DNA of 64,000 nt. Source: Taeniopygia guttata (lineage: Eukaryota; Chordata; Aves; Passeriformes; Estrildidae). The translations under genes and the position numbers were made by a program. The notes beneath the pieces are model-generated. The model made no database searches. It was not told the DNA's origin and saw only the letters and a list, made by a program, of their open reading frames with translations. The stretch spans positions 28,669,501 through 28,733,500 of the forward strand of contig NC_133032.1 in the NCBI RefSeq assembly GCF_048771995.1, given 5' to 3'. Positions 55,101 through 59,698 of this stretch are shown here, in pieces. Each line of letters starts with the position of its first letter. The first letter of the stretch is position 1.

Positions 55101-57284
55101 GATTTGTTTGTGACAGCTTGTTCTCAGTGGTTCCTAGTGCATATTTTTTAACCTTTCATATTTACCACAGCCTCTGGTGCTAGAACAGAAGTCCTGAAAG
55201 AGCAGCAGCCCCCAGCTTGCCCTGTCAGCTCTCCCCCTACCCAGGACAGGGACACAGGGCTGTGCCACAGAACCAGCTGTGCTGCAAGATTCACAAGCCT
55301 CTCCCCACGATCTTCCTCCCGCTCCCACAACAGGTCAGTCTGCAAAGATGGAAGATGTCTCAGATTATTGTAGGGTTTTTTTTAACTTTGCTGAGTGGTT
55401 TGTCACAAACAGACAGGTAGTGTTCTGGTTTGCATTGAATTCAGCAAAGTGTTTGAAACCTGCAAGAACTTCCAAAATTCTACCCCACCCTATTCCTCTG
55501 TCATGGCATGTGTCTGTTTCTGACAGCCCTGCTAAGAAAAGCCACATGTATGATATGGAGCAGGATACTAATAACAGCAGCCCTGACTGGTACTCAGTAT
55601 GACTTAGTTCATTAGTGGTGGCTCAGGTCTAATGTAGATCCAACGTAGGCTAAATAATGCCTCTTGCTGCTCTTGTTTCCAGGAACAGCTATACAAATGA
55701 GAAAGGGGTGGTGGTTCCAGTTTGCTTTGCCCAGAATTCCTGACTATATGAATGCAATTTCTGGATATATTTGAGAGTATAGCATGAGAAGGAGAAAATA
55801 ATTCGTTTTCTTTTTAAGATTGCATCTGTCCCCAAGTTCAGCTCCAGACAAGTCCTTTGTGCCACCTCAGGATCCTGAGCAGTCACTGACAGAATATATC
55901 CATCGCTTGGAGGCGATTCAGCAAAGGCTGCGAGGGTTGCAGCCAGGTAAGAACCACCTTCTCGCCCCTCACAGCTCCTGCAAGTCTGGGCTGCTTTTCA
56001 CAAGGTTCTTTGTACACATTGCCAATCAAGAGCATCATTTTAAGGAATAATCATTAGTGGGGAGTAACAACTAAGTCAGTCTCCAAAAGGAAACCTTTAC
56101 AAGTCGTATCTAAAACTTCAAGTGTGGCATTTCTCTAAGTTCATAGTGAAAGAGATAAGATGGAATAATTTCATGTGATTTCTGCCCCCTCCTCCTGTTC
56201 CCAAATCTAAACAAGCAAGTGTTGTAATTGAAATGAAGCTGTGTATAGAGTTAATTTGCTTTAAAGTCAAACATAGCTGTCGTAATAGCTGAGCAGGGCT
56301 TTATCTGCAGCACAAACTGTAATGCTTCCCTTAATTATCACTTCCTTATGTTCATAACAGATTTTTTAAAAAGATTTGGAGGCTGGTAAATACAGCCATC
56401 TAGTTCTACGATTTATCAAAGTACACAAAGGATTGTAGTAGCACTTTGCTTCTCTATTTAAAACAGTTCCACCTAATTTTTAGACCAGATTTACTTAGTT
56501 TAATTAGTCTCATTACCTCCTGTGTTATAGCACAGAAACACCTTATCCTAAGGAGGAACTTGCAGACTGTAATCACATCATCCTGAAATCCTGAAGAGTT
56601 TGGGAATTTGACATTGTTCTCAGCAGGACTTTACCTAGAAACTTTATTACCACGACTTTGGGGGTTTATTTTGTTTGGTTTTTTTTCCCAAACACTGCAG
56701 CTGCATGGCCGATACAGATAGATAAACAGATTTTAGACGTGAAACCTGTCAGCCTTTATGGAAGGAACACATTCTGCATCATTCCAAGTGTGTAATAAGT
56801 ACTCCACAACTGGGACACCATGAACAGCACTTCTGTGAAAAGTGTATATGATTTCTGTCATTTCCATGTTACCAGGACAATAATGTCCAGGCAAAATAGA
56901 AGGATGCTGCAGTCTTTAGAACAGTGCTGTCAGCCAAGTGATTTCCTAGTTCCTAATGGTCTAAGGAATCACCACAGGAGTGGCAGAATTGAGCTGTCAC
57001 TGGGGGTAAAGCAGGCCTGTGATGGAGCACTGGTTCCAGGGTATGAAGGTTTGCTTTGGCAGTTGTTTAGGCTTTCAAATCCTGTTTGGGATTGCTCCTG
57101 GGTGGCTCGTGAAAATTGGAATTGCTTTCAGTGTAGCTCATATGAAGTGCTTTGAGGAATAACATGCTGCTAATTGTACACTGTTGCTTCATAACACGAG
57201 CAGTTTTCTAATATAAACTTTTAATTTTTTTTTAATTTAGGGCAAGTGCTAGGTTCACCTCATCAGAGAAACCTAAAAAAGTAA
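2..57284 (+). CDS. PCNT: Pericentrin (PCNT), 46 coding exons, 5' partial
   Basis: Pericentrin is the large coiled-coil scaffold of the pericentriolar material; it anchors gamma-tubulin complexes and other factors at centrosomes and basal bodies. Exons, all GT-AG and each listed separately, join in consistent phase to 3,924 codons plus TAA, open at the left edge of the window. Residue numbers in the exon entries count from window base 2. Seen: an acidic, serine-rich stretch (about residues 10-220), then nearly continuous heptad coiled coil, a less helical island (about 2,690-2,975), more coiled coil, and a C-terminal PACT domain (about 3,706-3,805) with the hallmark RLYRKY..AESFRKAL..QKKYLLLL. 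AKAP9 shares PACT, but DIP2A lying directly downstream in the same orientation identifies PCNT. The in-window product is already longer than human PCNT (3,336 residues, from memory). Introns not listed separately contain only unremarkable AT-rich DNA as far as I can see. Confidence 0.96.
1749..1841 (+). CDS. PCNT: PCNT exon 2 of window
   Basis: Residues 555-585, pure charged coiled coil (IKELNAEIQDKVEEQQKLEE). The acceptor is ttttcag and the donor AAG|gtacat. Length 93 nt, phase 0 on both sides. Confidence 0.9.
2052..2228 (+). CDS. PCNT: PCNT exon 3 of window
   Basis: Residues 586-644 (VHEREHDREISELAAKHSEE...), coiled coil. Acceptor ctctgcag, donor CAG|gtaaaa, phase 0 on both sides. Confidence 0.93.
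2433..2500. repeat. AT-rich low-complexity tract
   Basis: Repeating tatattttatttattttat and tatatattttaa units in PCNT intron 3. No coding potential. Confidence 0.85.
3208..3463 (+). CDS. PCNT: PCNT exon 4 of window
   Basis: Residues 645-729, coiled coil (TLHSLELEALRLTLNNMHTS...). Acceptor ccactgcag; the donor G|gtatta leaves one base (phase 1) that completes a valine with the next exon. Confidence 0.93.
4074..4330 (-). mobile_element. CR1 retroposon fragment in PCNT intron 4
   Basis: It starts with the reverse complement of the CR1 3' end (agaatcacaggctggttgag) and continues through ctccacagcctctctgggca and cctgttacagggctctgtcac. These are conserved CR1 3' region blocks in birds. It is 5' truncated, as usual. 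Confidence 0.85.
5257..5315 (+). CDS. PCNT: PCNT exon 5 of window
   Basis: A 59-nt exon encoding VDQRKKIESEMEETHVQALE with the split codon. Acceptor tatttcacag, donor GAG|gtacaa. It is supported by restored phase and heptad continuity. Confidence 0.9.
5483..5657 (+). CDS. PCNT: PCNT exon 6 of window
   Basis: Residues 750-807 (TLKRDWKLESDRRLQNVCEE...). Acceptor ctctcttag; strong donor AAA|gtaagt, phase 1. Confidence 0.93.
6255..6391 (+). CDS. PCNT: PCNT exon 7 of window
   Basis: Encodes MKCIELERQHQIAITKLQEQ and on to KEQNLQKE, coiled coil. Acceptor gattttag, donor GAG|gtaaat, phase 0. Confidence 0.92.
6954..7065 (+). CDS. PCNT: PCNT exon 8 of window
   Basis: Encodes LDQLQVKHEQLKVQSQEEIR onward. 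The acceptor follows an unusually long run of T-tracts (about 6,889-6,952). Donor G|gtatgt, phase 1. Confidence 0.93.
8397..8516 (-). mobile_element. CR1 3'-end fragment in PCNT intron 8
   Basis: Reverse complement of the CR1 tail: atggaatcatggagtggttt, ccaacccctgccatgggcag, ggacaccttccactatctaa. The rest of this 2.6-kb intron shows nothing recognised. Confidence 0.88.
9647..9911 (+). CDS. PCNT: PCNT exon 9 of window
   Basis: Encodes ELKEQLQARASRVEEIECLK through EMSQDQAGDI, about 88 residues. Acceptor ctgttccag; donor AG|gtgatc, phase 2. It follows a 2.6-kb intron. Confidence 0.93.
10151..10238 (+). CDS. PCNT: PCNT exon 10 of window
   Basis: Encodes SSSVTLFEETAEKERSVALG and QLDQQLEQQQ. Acceptor cttttctcag; donor CAG|gtagga, phase 0. 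Confidence 0.9.
10781..10997 (+). CDS. PCNT: PCNT exon 11 of window
   Basis: Encodes EELACLQLQLAEQHRHELDS through HAQLSEEQSK, coiled coil. Acceptor tttctgtag; donor G|gtagga, phase 1. Confidence 0.93.
11881..12119 (+). CDS. PCNT: PCNT exon 12 of window
   Basis: Encodes EITKLHLQSVQNVARQVEVE through HLKEEMEK. The acceptor ctttccag follows a strong pyrimidine tract. Donor AAG|gtaatt, phase 0. Confidence 0.93.
12355..12394. repeat. Short tandem duplication in PCNT intron 12
   Basis: tcttacatgttaaatcag occurs twice with a 22-base period (12,355-12,372 and 12,377-12,394). A local duplication with no function visible. Confidence 0.85.
13018..13484 (+). CDS. PCNT: PCNT exon 13 of window
   Basis: 467 nt, residues 1,161-1,315, coiled coil (VKYKIAEDHKKELREEVQKI...). 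Acceptor tcttcacag; strong donor AA|gtaagt, phase 2, completing a lysine with the next exon. Confidence 0.94.
13485..14660 (+). other. PCNT: PCNT intron 13
   Basis: 1.2 kb, no feature recognised. Confidence 0.6.
14661..15237 (+). CDS. PCNT: PCNT exon 14 of window
   Basis: 577 nt, residues 1,316-1,508. It has a visible internal repeat pattern of K-H-x3-(E/I)-x2-L units (for example KKHMDELELQ, AKHQAEIETL, TKHQAQIDELEVKHLSNLDS). Acceptor aatacag, donor AAG|gtgggt, phase 0. Confidence 0.94.
15873..16106 (+). CDS. PCNT: PCNT exon 15 of window
   Basis: 78 codons (DELNTALQNQRQLLEEEKRL...). Acceptor cttatgcag. The donor GAG|gtcaga is weak, but the phase 0 join to the next exon fits; reading on adds about 32 non-heptad codons before a stop. 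Confidence 0.9.
17063..17227 (+). CDS. PCNT: PCNT exon 16 of window
   Basis: 55 codons (LYASASASEVKSVRAALLAQ...). Acceptor gtctgcag, donor AAG|gtaggc, phase 0. Confidence 0.92.
17228..18895 (+). other. PCNT: PCNT intron 16
   Basis: 1.67 kb with a less AT-rich middle part (about 17,770-18,560) holding open frames of 90 and 121 codons. They have no coiled-coil character or fitting splice sites and no recognised similarity. Confidence 0.55.
18896..19042 (+). CDS. PCNT: PCNT exon 17 of window
   Basis: 49 codons (DEFEAEKKASLHDKEQMLIQ...). Acceptor tttatgcag, donor CAG|gtgtgg, phase 0. Confidence 0.92.
19578..19729 (+). CDS. PCNT: PCNT exon 18 of window
   Basis: Encodes LEEKVASLKHEIEETNSELE, then a non-heptad PWRGRENQEG stretch. 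Acceptor ttccacag; the donor AG|gtttgt is weak, phase 2, and the next exon restores the frame exactly. Confidence 0.9.
20483..20845 (+). mobile_element. Solo LTR (endogenous retrovirus type), sense in PCNT intron 18
   Basis: It aligns by eye with the reverse complement of 59,322-59,664. Shared blocks include the ggacttcataacctaaagct stretch, gtaattgtacaattaactcc, gccttttaataaatccctac and cagcctctgttctag. The right end is ...aaggcatca, a typical CA end; the left end is approximate. AATAAA at 20,778-20,783 is the LTR's own poly(A) signal and lies in the same sense as PCNT. No internal retroviral genes flank it. Confidence 0.75.
21023..21237 (+). CDS. PCNT: PCNT exon 19 of window
   Basis: Encodes REKLRESYQHVLKLLMEVVK through FKAKENHHLEK. 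It is predicted helical but not a classic heptad coil. Acceptor gttctag; donor G|gtgagt, phase 1. Confidence 0.93.
21727..21938 (+). CDS. PCNT: PCNT exon 20 of window
   Basis: Encodes VEELLDETLTEHNQLSPGTD through LLELVTESTKQ, a mixed helical segment. Acceptor gctttcag; donor CAA|gtaaag, phase 0. A CR1 tail begins only about 22 bases past the donor. Confidence 0.92.
21960..22066 (+). mobile_element. CR1 tail immediately after PCNT exon 20
   Basis: Plus-orientation CR1 3' end: caacctggtctagtggaag, ggtttggaactagctggtct, ccattccaggattttgtg. It begins about 22 bases past the exon 20 donor. Confidence 0.8.
23186..23348 (+). CDS. PCNT: PCNT exon 21 of window
   Basis: Encodes LEKMHENHAQFEEEFSRRNR through LELHKAE; coiled coil resumes. 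Acceptor cttgcag, donor G|gtaaga, phase 1. Confidence 0.93.
23821..23964 (+). CDS. PCNT: PCNT exon 22 of window
   Basis: Encodes GIIEGYVAEKAALEEALNLK through ELTQEQAIL. Acceptor tggcttccag; donor G|gtgagc, phase 1. It precedes the longest intron of the window. Confidence 0.93.
23965..28036 (+). other. PCNT: PCNT intron 22 (4.1 kb, longest)
   Basis: No extra exon of compatible phase, and no CR1 or LTR recognised. It contains a T-run (24,400-24,410), an A-run (25,927-25,940) and a purine-rich block (about 24,690-24,900). The phase 1 exon ends on both sides join directly. Confidence 0.6.
28037..28266 (+). CDS. PCNT: PCNT exon 23 of window
   Basis: Encodes GLLKEVEFLSKEKLELQCQA through KNQRQFMD, coiled coil. 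Acceptor ttactcag; strong donor GAT|gtaagt, phase 0. Confidence 0.94.
28740..28859 (+). CDS. PCNT: PCNT exon 24 of window
   Basis: 40 codons. EQAIEREHERDDFQQEIQKL is a recognisable block shared by the pericentrin/AKAP9 family. Acceptor gttttacag, donor AGG|gtgagt, phase 0. Confidence 0.94.
28860..31510 (+). other. PCNT: PCNT intron 24
   Basis: 2.65 kb of AT-rich intron with no repeat or exon recognised. Confidence 0.6.
31511..31738 (+). CDS. PCNT: PCNT exon 25 of window
   Basis: 76 codons (VESLQAEIKEKMDDYNKLLL...). Acceptor ctgtgtag, donor CAG|gtaatt, phase 0. Confidence 0.93.
31927..31952. repeat. Perfect inverted repeat (12-base arms, 2-base loop)
   Basis: tacatactactt, gt, aagtagtatgta in PCNT intron 25. 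It is able to form a hairpin in the transcript. Confidence 0.9.
32909..33079 (+). CDS. PCNT: PCNT exon 26 of window
   Basis: 57 codons (DKEALQQQQYNNLIQISALQ...). Acceptor tttttcag, donor GAG|gtgaca, phase 0. Confidence 0.93.
33296..33362. repeat. AT-rich low-complexity tract
   Basis: Imperfect repeats of attatataatttttatata in PCNT intron 26. Confidence 0.85.
34208..34360 (+). CDS. PCNT: PCNT exon 27 of window
   Basis: 51 codons (IASLLDQVEQYKDNLSKKDE...). Acceptor tttttag, donor CAG|gtaggt, phase 0. Confidence 0.93.
34785..34955 (+). CDS. PCNT: PCNT exon 28 of window
   Basis: 57 codons (EDLTKLHVKQSQDLGISDSS...). A short Ser/Pro break near SDSSALSFPQ interrupts the coil. Donor AGA|gtaaga, phase 0. 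Confidence 0.93.
35214..36326 (+). CDS. PCNT: PCNT exon 29 of window (second largest)
   Basis: 1,113 nt, 371 codons, residues 2,344-2,714. It is long coiled coil with one non-coil insert (FGPVCHEDSDNPVYFYEVAL) and ends in a non-coil stretch (SFGVLASPTAKL). Acceptor ttttgcttag. The donor CTG|gtacat is weak and translation could read 18 codons further, but the next exon joins in phase 0. Confidence 0.93.
36327..38171 (+). other. PCNT: PCNT intron 29
   Basis: 1.85 kb with nothing recognised apart from short open frames in several phases, none with splice sites that fit. Confidence 0.6.
38172..38699 (+). CDS. PCNT: PCNT exon 30 of window
   Basis: 176 codons, residues 2,715-2,890. This polar, serine-rich non-coil island includes SMSSWGSPEIMRKQD, a recognisable pericentrin-type block, and the acidic TVDDDEAMEKN. 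Acceptor cattatag; strong donor CTG|gtaagt, phase 0. Confidence 0.94.
39399..39492 (+). CDS. PCNT: PCNT exon 31 of window
   Basis: Encodes MREADNLTLTPSDLQDDERS and RASAMSDGCGS. Acceptor caagcag, donor A|gtaagt, phase 1. It continues the disordered island. Confidence 0.9.
39928..40082 (+). CDS. PCNT: PCNT exon 32 of window
   Basis: Encodes NTSSNLAANLKQELQTSDHL and DANVMAYLRYRGIIPDIMES, a compact non-coil helical segment typical of pericentrin. Acceptor cttccttcag, donor AAG|gtaaca, phase 0. Confidence 0.93.
40980..42003 (+). mobile_element. CR1 with decayed ORF1 esterase and ORF2 RT remnants, PCNT intron 32
   Basis: Three parts in order. (1) ORF1 esterase (SGNH-type) remnant, about 41,035-41,460: VLVIGDSLQRGTEAPSCHPD with the GDS nucleophile block, then in another frame VIVFILPVRGRRPG, then WLCSWCGTQGFNFYYHG and MLGTHGIHPSK. 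(2) ORF2 reverse transcriptase remnant, about 41,655-41,800: FKKLNDEHPGSY, a stop, then SFSLTFLPSKIMKWIEH. (3) CR1 3' UTR, about 41,820-42,003, ending gattctgtg. Stops, frameshifts and a large internal deletion make it dead. The Asp expected before the catalytic His (DGIH) reads H in this copy. Confidence 0.85.
42855..43052 (+). CDS. PCNT: PCNT exon 33 of window
   Basis: 66 codons (TVLKMVYEESRKILALSEHP...). Acceptor ttctcag, donor AAG|gtatgg, phase 0. A (TA)n tract follows 41 bases downstream. Confidence 0.94.
43094..43193. repeat. (TA)n / (TG)n microsatellite in PCNT intron 33
   Basis: Alternating TA and TG dinucleotides (tgtgtatata..., tgtgtgtgtatata..., a long pure TA block to about 43,160, then a second short gtgtgtatata block). 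It takes up over a third of a 275-base intron. Confidence 0.95.
43328..43501 (+). CDS. PCNT: PCNT exon 34 of window
   Basis: 58 codons (ETSGVAADWRGELLQAVQSV...). Acceptor ttttaacag, donor CAA|gtatga, phase 0. Confidence 0.92.
44113..44308 (+). CDS. PCNT: PCNT exon 35 of window
   Basis: Encodes EEQRQMVVEHLFSSDRNSLL through QEHQLRRK; the coil resumes. Acceptor gtttcag, donor G|gtaatt, phase 1. Confidence 0.94.
44632..44733 (-). mobile_element. Old CR1 fragment in PCNT intron 35
   Basis: agaatcacagaatcatttag, gagtcccaccataaacagtg, gccactgctaaaccatgttc: reverse complement of an older CR1 subfamily 3' end. Confidence 0.75.
45353..45566 (+). CDS. PCNT: PCNT exon 36 of window
   Basis: Encodes VELLEYKLQQEKSIVSDLQS through LQREINNLS. 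Acceptor tatcctag, donor TC|gtaaga, phase 2. Confidence 0.94.
46048..46198 (+). CDS. PCNT: PCNT exon 37 of window
   Basis: Encodes SVQLEKKEKDLAAALEDLQA through DEKTKAME. Acceptor ctttgcag, donor GAG|gtaacg, phase 0. Confidence 0.93.
47296..47541 (+). mobile_element. CR1 3'-end fragment in PCNT intron 37
   Basis: Plus-orientation CR1: ggaagaaattccttcctgtg, gcagtggctggcccatccct, ggaaggtgtccctgcccatg, then ccagaccattctgtgatt. Translatable frames on either strand within it are not genes. Confidence 0.9.
47971..48687 (+). CDS. PCNT: PCNT exon 38 of window
   Basis: 717 nt, 239 codons, residues 3,285-3,523. Uninterrupted Glu/Gln/Leu coiled coil (ELQAALDVQLVQNCQLAVSL...) that is clearly more GC-rich than the other exons. 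Acceptor tgtgcccag, donor CTG|gtgaga, phase 0. Confidence 0.95.
49246..49526 (+). CDS. PCNT: PCNT exon 39 of window
   Basis: Encodes QNLERQHQRDEQRIKELQEI..., a short disordered insert, then a Gln run and EKIRQQLLFVVVHLNEFIHK. Acceptor caaacag; donor AA|gtgagt, phase 2. Confidence 0.94.
49795..49894 (+). CDS. PCNT: PCNT exon 40 of window
   Basis: Encodes KTVNDWSASNDEAVASLLQT and LRELKSDLSPPTSQ. Acceptor gcctaacag, donor CAG|gtaagg, phase 0. Confidence 0.93.
51324..51489 (-). mobile_element. CR1 3'-end fragment in PCNT intron 40
   Basis: acagaatcacagcatggttt, ccaccccctgccatgagctg, cacttccagggatggggcag: reverse-complement CR1 tail. Confidence 0.88.
51818..51982 (+). CDS. PCNT: PCNT exon 41 of window (pre-PACT)
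   Basis: 55 codons (VRSTSDADPVQELEREAWQR...KPVAEISNPK), the coil leading into PACT. Acceptor tctgttttag. Donor AAG|gtaaag, phase 0, was preferred. A second in-frame donor at 52,048/52,049 would add 22 codons and is listed as a finding. Confidence 0.9.
52722..52957 (+). CDS. PCNT: PCNT exon 42 of window: core of PACT domain
   Basis: Residues 3,706-3,783. LQRLYRKYIRAESFRKALVY and QKKYLLLLLGGFQDCEQATL are the signature of the pericentrin-AKAP450 centrosomal targeting (PACT) domain, which directs the protein to centrosomes and includes calmodulin-binding helices in this family. Acceptor tttctgcag; donor AG|gtaaag, phase 2. Confidence 0.97.
53136..53372 (+). mobile_element. CR1 3'-end fragment in PCNT intron 42
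   Basis: Plus-orientation CR1: gatgaggccctggcacgggt, gccccatccctgggaatgtt, cagctcaaaccattccataa. It lies 90 bases left of the antisense solo LTR. Confidence 0.9.
53464..53880 (-). mobile_element. Solo LTR of a second family, antisense in PCNT intron 42
   Basis: On the minus strand: start TGACACAG, a TATAAAG box at 53,543-53,537, an ATTAAA signal at 53,521-53,516, then a U5-like end finishing CTCACTCA. The plus strand therefore runs TGAG...GTCA, a good LTR boundary pair. The 9-mer tgtcactat appears at both edges (53,455-53,463 and 53,876-53,884); part of it is target duplication. No gag, pol or env sequence is present. Confidence 0.7.
54377..54465 (+). CDS. PCNT: PCNT exon 43 of window: end of PACT domain
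   Basis: Encodes RLKFLVKKWNKVGRKSTQGE and SISHSIGGNT. The basic LKFLVKKW helix is a conserved PACT/calmodulin-binding feature. Acceptor taccaag; donor CAG|gtacgt, phase 1. A second GT nine bases upstream (54,456/54,457) is also in phase. Confidence 0.94.
55171..55333 (+). CDS. PCNT: PCNT exon 44 of window: Ser/Pro-rich tail
   Basis: Encodes ASGARTEVLKEQQPPACPVS through SPRSSSRSHN, disordered. Acceptor tttaccacag, donor AG|gtcagt, phase 2. Confidence 0.92.
55819..55946 (+). CDS. PCNT: PCNT exon 45 of window
   Basis: Encodes RLHLSPSSAPDKSFVPPQDP and EQSLTEYIHRLEAIQQRLRG. The LTEYIHRLE..QQRL helix is a conserved C-terminal element of the pericentrin/AKAP9 family. Acceptor tttttaag, strong donor CAG|gtaaga, phase 1. 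Confidence 0.94.
55947..57240 (+). other. PCNT: PCNT intron 45 (last intron)
   Basis: 1.3 kb, no repeat recognised. A 111-codon open frame at 56,820-57,155 lacks a compatible acceptor and donor and does not resemble pericentrin. Confidence 0.6.
57241..57284 (+). CDS. PCNT: PCNT last coding exon and stop
   Basis: With the phase 1 donor upstream this gives GQVLGSPHQRNLKK then TAA at 57,282-57,284. Acceptor aatttag after a long T-tract. The short tail length is in line with a short variable C-terminus in mammals (from memory). A different frame of the same exon stays open to 57,394 (see findings), so the exact tail is less certain than the exon itself. Confidence 0.8.
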
Positions 57285-57376
57285 TGGAAACACTTACAAA
57301 ATCTGTCCTGCAAGTTCCTGCTTCCTCTGAGTCGGTCCTCACTCAACAAATGCACTTACAGTCTCCCATGCAACTG

Positions 57377-57382
57377 AATAAA
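57377..57382 (+). promoter_or_regulatory. Alternative PCNT poly(A) signal (AATAAA)
   Basis: A canonical AATAAA about 93 bases after the stop, with a T-rich stretch downstream (tatgactctttttattata). It may give a short-UTR isoform. Confidence 0.4.
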
Positions 57383-57600
57383 GGGCAGTGCTTTTAAAGC
57401 AGATTTTTATATGACTCTTTTTATTATATTTTAGTACCTTAAGAGGGACTTACTTTTCACTAAGAACAATGTTTTACATTCTCATGTGAAATTAAGTCAA
57501 CAGCTGAAGTGTGCCTGCATTGCTGTATTGTAAGCTGCAAAAAGTCTCTGTGGTGTTTATTTTTCTATAGTGTATAGATGGATTCCTTGTAAAAAAAGTT

Positions 57601-57606
57601 ATTAAA
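57601..57606 (+). promoter_or_regulatory. PCNT poly(A) signal (ATTAAA)
   Basis: ATTAAA followed about 30-45 bases later by the GT-rich stretch tgtgtggtt, the usual layout of a vertebrate cleavage site. An upstream AATAAA at 57,377-57,382 could serve a shorter UTR. Confidence 0.65.
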
Positions 57607-59321
57607 ATGGCATTTTATTAGTGAATTCTTACATTGTGTGGTTATTTATTTCTGTCATACCTATTTATTTCTTTTGTTGCTCCTAAAATTGTTTGCATTT
57701 TAACATTTCTGTAGGATCATTCCAATTGAAGGAATAACTCAAATACTTTCAAAAATATCAAAGATACTCATGGCTTTCTGTGAATTTAGGGTTTTTCAGT
57801 ACATAAATCCTCCCTCAGTCTGTCCTATTTATTCTGGACACTTTTATCTTCATTTTTCTGGTTCAAAAGGCCTATCATTTTGTTTAACTCTATGCATTTT
57901 TGGCAAAACATACCAAACGAAACCTGTGAACTCTATCTACATCTAATGTAAGTGATCCTGCCTCTGGTATCTTGTGCTGTAGCTGCCTTCAGGGGCCAGT
58001 TCCAAATGTGTATGAAGTTGCTGGTCAGAGAAGAGGAAAGAGCTGCTCTGGTGGTACCCCCATTTCCAATCACAATGTCTCTGTGCAAAAATTAGAGAGA
58101 TCCAAGTATCATGCTGAATATTTTTCATTTTAAAAAATGAAAATTGAAAATTTTCTGTGATATTTCTATTTTTCTTTAGAAAAGGCATCGGAAGAATTAT
58201 AATACGAGAATATTTTAAACCTCTGGACATATGAAATCTCTACTTTTGAAGCAGTTGTGGTTTTTAACTTTGGAGCATGAGAGAAATCTCTTCTGGAGGC
58301 ATATTGTTCTGCTGTAGCCTATTAAAAGATTTTTCTCTACTGGGTATTGAGAATTTATATAATGGCATTCATCTGAGATTGTTTTATTACTTATGAGTTT
58401 AGGAAGACAAAAGCAAATAAATATTTATCTGTCAGGTAGATCATCATTTGGTTCTCTGAAAAAAAAAAAGTGGTAGAGATATATCTTGGCACATGTACAG
58501 ATTTATTACCCCCTGACAGCTATAGGAGAATCCTTGAACTGATTAGGCATAAATTTAAGAGAGCTGTGAACAAACAATTCTTGATTTGGTGTAAAAGCTT
58601 GGCAAAAGTAACTTAACTTATCCAGAGTTCCAAACCAATTTGAACTAAGTTTAAGCTGGTTCAGTGACTGCATCGTATTTATTTTAAAAAACAGATTCTA
58701 AGAGTCCTAATATTTAATGCAACATTGTCAGGCTGCAAACACTGAATGGTGCTGGTGCCCTTTTTGCTTAGCATAGCACAAGTTGATCCCTTTTTGGGAA
58801 CAATAAATTTCTAGAGCAGAGTTCAGAACTGGCACTAAATCCAGTCTGTAATAGCACACTCCCAGCTGGATGTTCCATGTTGAGTGTAAGCAGGAGGGCT
58901 GTGAGGCCTGAGGGCCTGTGCTCAGAGTTAGCCAGTCAGTACTGACACTGCAAATCCAAATTCATGCCTAGTCTTAAAATCTGGCACTTCTAGGTGGACA
59001 ACTAAAACTACCCTTTAGTTTAAAACTTACCCTTTAAACGACACTTGGCACATCCTAGGGATCAGTTCTGTTTCAAGGGAATTTGGCTTTGCACTGGCAC
59101 ATTTTTCAATCAGTCTGCAGGGGCTTTTTTATGTCCCAGAATATGCAGGGCTCTTCCCAAGCTTTGGCAGGGCTTTGCACTTGGAGGAACTTTTCTGTAG
59201 CAGTCAGTGCTTCCCTGCCTCACCTCCTCCCTACACGCTCTCCAAGAGTCTCCTTGGGCAGTCACTGTTTCTGGGAACACAGGCTGGACATGGAGGTAAA
59301 AGAAAGAAATCTGCAGAGAAC

Positions 59322-59664
59322 ATTATGCCTTGAGAGGCTGCCTAGAACAGAGGCTAGACAGTGTTAAAGGAATAAAGTAGGTATTTATTAAAAAGGCCTT
59401 CAAAGGATACACCTTGGGCAGTGAAAGAGCCTGGCCAAGGCTTTGCCAAATATGCATGATGGGTCACACGTTTCACACTTTTATAAATTTTGGTCCATTT
59501 AAATGTTGGGGTTAATTGTCCAATTACAGCTTCAGGTTATGAAGTCCCATCCTCCCAGTTTGCTGTCCTCAATTTGCTGTTGTTTATACTTTTTGGGCCT
59601 GGAGCTGCAACAGTCCTTGGTTCTCAGGCTGCAAAGGGATTGTTTTGTCTAATTAAACAATGAG
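59322..59664 (-). mobile_element. Solo LTR, antisense, PCNT-DIP2A intergenic
   Basis: Same family as the LTR at 20,483-20,845 but in reverse orientation. On the minus strand it has TATAAAAG (59,485-59,478) and an AATAAA-type signal upstream of a ttattccttt-like end. The hexamer gagaac occurs at both edges (59,316-59,321 and 59,665-59,670), a plausible target-site duplication of one insertion, although the ends inside it are not a clean TG...CA. Confidence 0.7.
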
Positions 59665-59698
59665 GAGAACTTGCTAACATTTTATATTGTGTTCAGAG

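Larger units (their letters stand above)
57285..57625 (+). other. PCNT: PCNT 3' UTR
   Basis: The span between the stop codon and the inferred cleavage region. It is AT-rich with no further coding sequence in frame. The end is placed about 20 bases past the ATTAAA at 57,601 and just before a GT-rich stretch; it is inferred, not observed. Confidence 0.7.

Noticed and set aside
2..57284. AKAP9 (AKAP450) as the identity of the coiled-coil gene
   Set aside because: It shares the PACT domain and has a similar length, but DIP2A lies directly downstream in the same orientation, and the tail (Ser/Pro-rich linker, LTEYIHRLE, short C-terminus) fits pericentrin.
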